Made by a program: the position numbers and the translations under genes. A model generated the notes under the pieces. It saw nothing but the letters and a program-made list of their open reading frames with translations. It was not told the DNA's origin and made no database searches. From contig JAUVVP010000107.1 in the NCBI GenBank assembly GCA_030604585.1, positions 1-6,699 of the forward strand: 6,699 nucleotides of DNA, given 5' to 3'. Origin of the DNA: Planctomycetota bacterium. Lineage in GTDB: Bacteria > Planctomycetota > Brocadiia > SM23-32. Below, piece after piece: positions 6,236 to 6,699 of this stretch. Every line of letters starts with the position of its first letter. Position 1 is the first letter of the stretch.

Positions 6236-6699
6236 CTACCTTGATTGTGCCGACTTCCTGTCTCGTTCCTTCAGCCTGCGCACGTACTCTCTCAGCTCTT
6301 CATCGTTTGCAGGTGGGGCCGCAGCAGCCACTGCGATCCGCACCTTCTCCAGATAGCCCAGGTAGCCCTCGAAACGCTCCCGCACGCCGGCCGTCGCGAC
6401 CCTTTCCTCTCTGGCCCTGCCCTCGGCCAGGGCCTTCATCGCCGCCGAGGCGAGGTCCGGGTCGGCAACGGAGCCGACGAACCGCTCCGTCTCCACGGAT
6501 TCGCCCCTACCGTAGCGGGCCAGCAAGTCATCCAGGAGCGCCTTCTCGGGGCAGTCCCTCAACAACCGGGTGTCCACGCGCCGGGCCGCCTCGCCGGCCA
6601 GCTCGGGATGGCACAGCAGCAGGCCGAGCAGCTCGGCAGGCACGCTCTGCTCCGCCGAGAGCTTCGTCAAAACGGGCGGCGAGGCAGCGGCGTTGACGC
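6236..6699 (-). CDS. dnaG: DNA primase DnaG, C-terminal part (5' end outside window)
   Basis: The frame is open from the right edge to a TAG at 6238-6236, giving about 154 codons. The visible part is helical and matches the start and body of the DnaG helicase-binding C-terminal domain: an [20 protein letters not shown] stretch, then [35 protein letters not shown], and a charged terminal helix ending [14 protein letters not shown]. In the cell this domain docks primase onto the replicative helicase DnaB. The zinc-binding and TOPRIM catalytic domains lie outside the window, so the call depends on this weakly conserved tail plus the very common dnaG-rpoD gene order. The start codon is not visible. 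A TTG at 6670 could be misread as a start, but the frame continues upstream without a break. Confidence 0.88.
   Translation of the reverse strand, partial: VNAAASPPVLTKLSAEQSVPAELLGLLLCHPELAGEAARRVDTRLLRDCPEKALLDDLLARYGRGESVETERFVGSVADPDLASAAMKALAEGRAREERVATAGVRERFEGYLGYLEKVRIAVAAAAPPANDEELREYVRRLKERDRKSAQSR

Noticed and set aside
6668..6670. TTG at 6670 as the start of a short 144-residue gene
   Set aside because: The frame continues to the window edge and the protein matches the DnaG C-terminal domain, so this is an internal codon of a longer gene.
1..6699. CRISPR arrays, tRNAs, rRNAs, insertion sequences, phage genes or a defence system
   Set aside because: I saw no regularly spaced direct repeats, cloverleaf sequences, transposase motifs or terminal inverted repeats; the coding content is conserved housekeeping genes.

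Overview
This GC-rich bacterial window holds ordinary housekeeping genes in two converging blocks. The left half, on the + strand, is a cofactor-biosynthesis block: the 3' end of thiC (thiamin pyrimidine), nadA (quinolinate synthase, NAD), thi4 (thiamin thiazole synthase of the sulfide-using, His-type class) and a YggS/PLPBP-family PLP homeostasis protein. The right half, on the - strand, is an information-processing block: the 3' end of dnaG (primase), rpoD (primary sigma-70 factor) and a COG1579-type coiled-coil zinc-ribbon protein. Where the blocks meet (about 3323-3615) there is a perfect 11-bp inverted repeat and the C-terminal remnant of a Gfo/Idh/MocA-family oxidoreductase with no start codon.

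Layout: thiC (2-523, cut by the window edge) is followed after 52 bp by nadA (576-1499). A 277-bp spacer then carries a near-consensus sigma-70 promoter (TGGACA, 17 bp, TATAAT) and a leader hairpin ahead of thi4 (GTG start at 1777, to 2565). After 88 bp comes yggS (2654-3322). On the other strand dnaG (6699-6236) is followed after 13 bp by rpoD (6222-4546), a 128-bp structured 3' region, and a clear intrinsic terminator (4417-4385). The zinc-ribbon gene (4338-3616) lies just beyond that terminator.

Functional logic: ThiC makes the thiamin pyrimidine, and His-type Thi4 makes the thiazole from NAD, glycine and sulfide. NadA lies between them and feeds the NAD pool that Thi4 consumes. ThiC and NadA depend on labile 4Fe-4S clusters, and His-type Thi4 needs sulfide, so an anaerobic or microaerophilic, sulfide-containing habitat is likely. 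This is inference.

Organism: the dnaG-rpoD pairing and the sigma factor with regions 1.1 to 4.2 establish a bacterium. GC-rich DNA, His-type Thi4 and a Gfo/Idh/MocA relic would fit an uncultured planctomycete-like or related anaerobic lineage, but this is a low-confidence guess. I saw no CRISPR, tRNA, rRNA, transposase, phage gene or clear riboswitch. I did not find a convincing new multi-gene system. The most noteworthy points are the unannotated oxidoreductase relic, the thiC-nadA-thi4 grouping, the shortened ThiC cysteine motif and the promoter plus leader before thi4.
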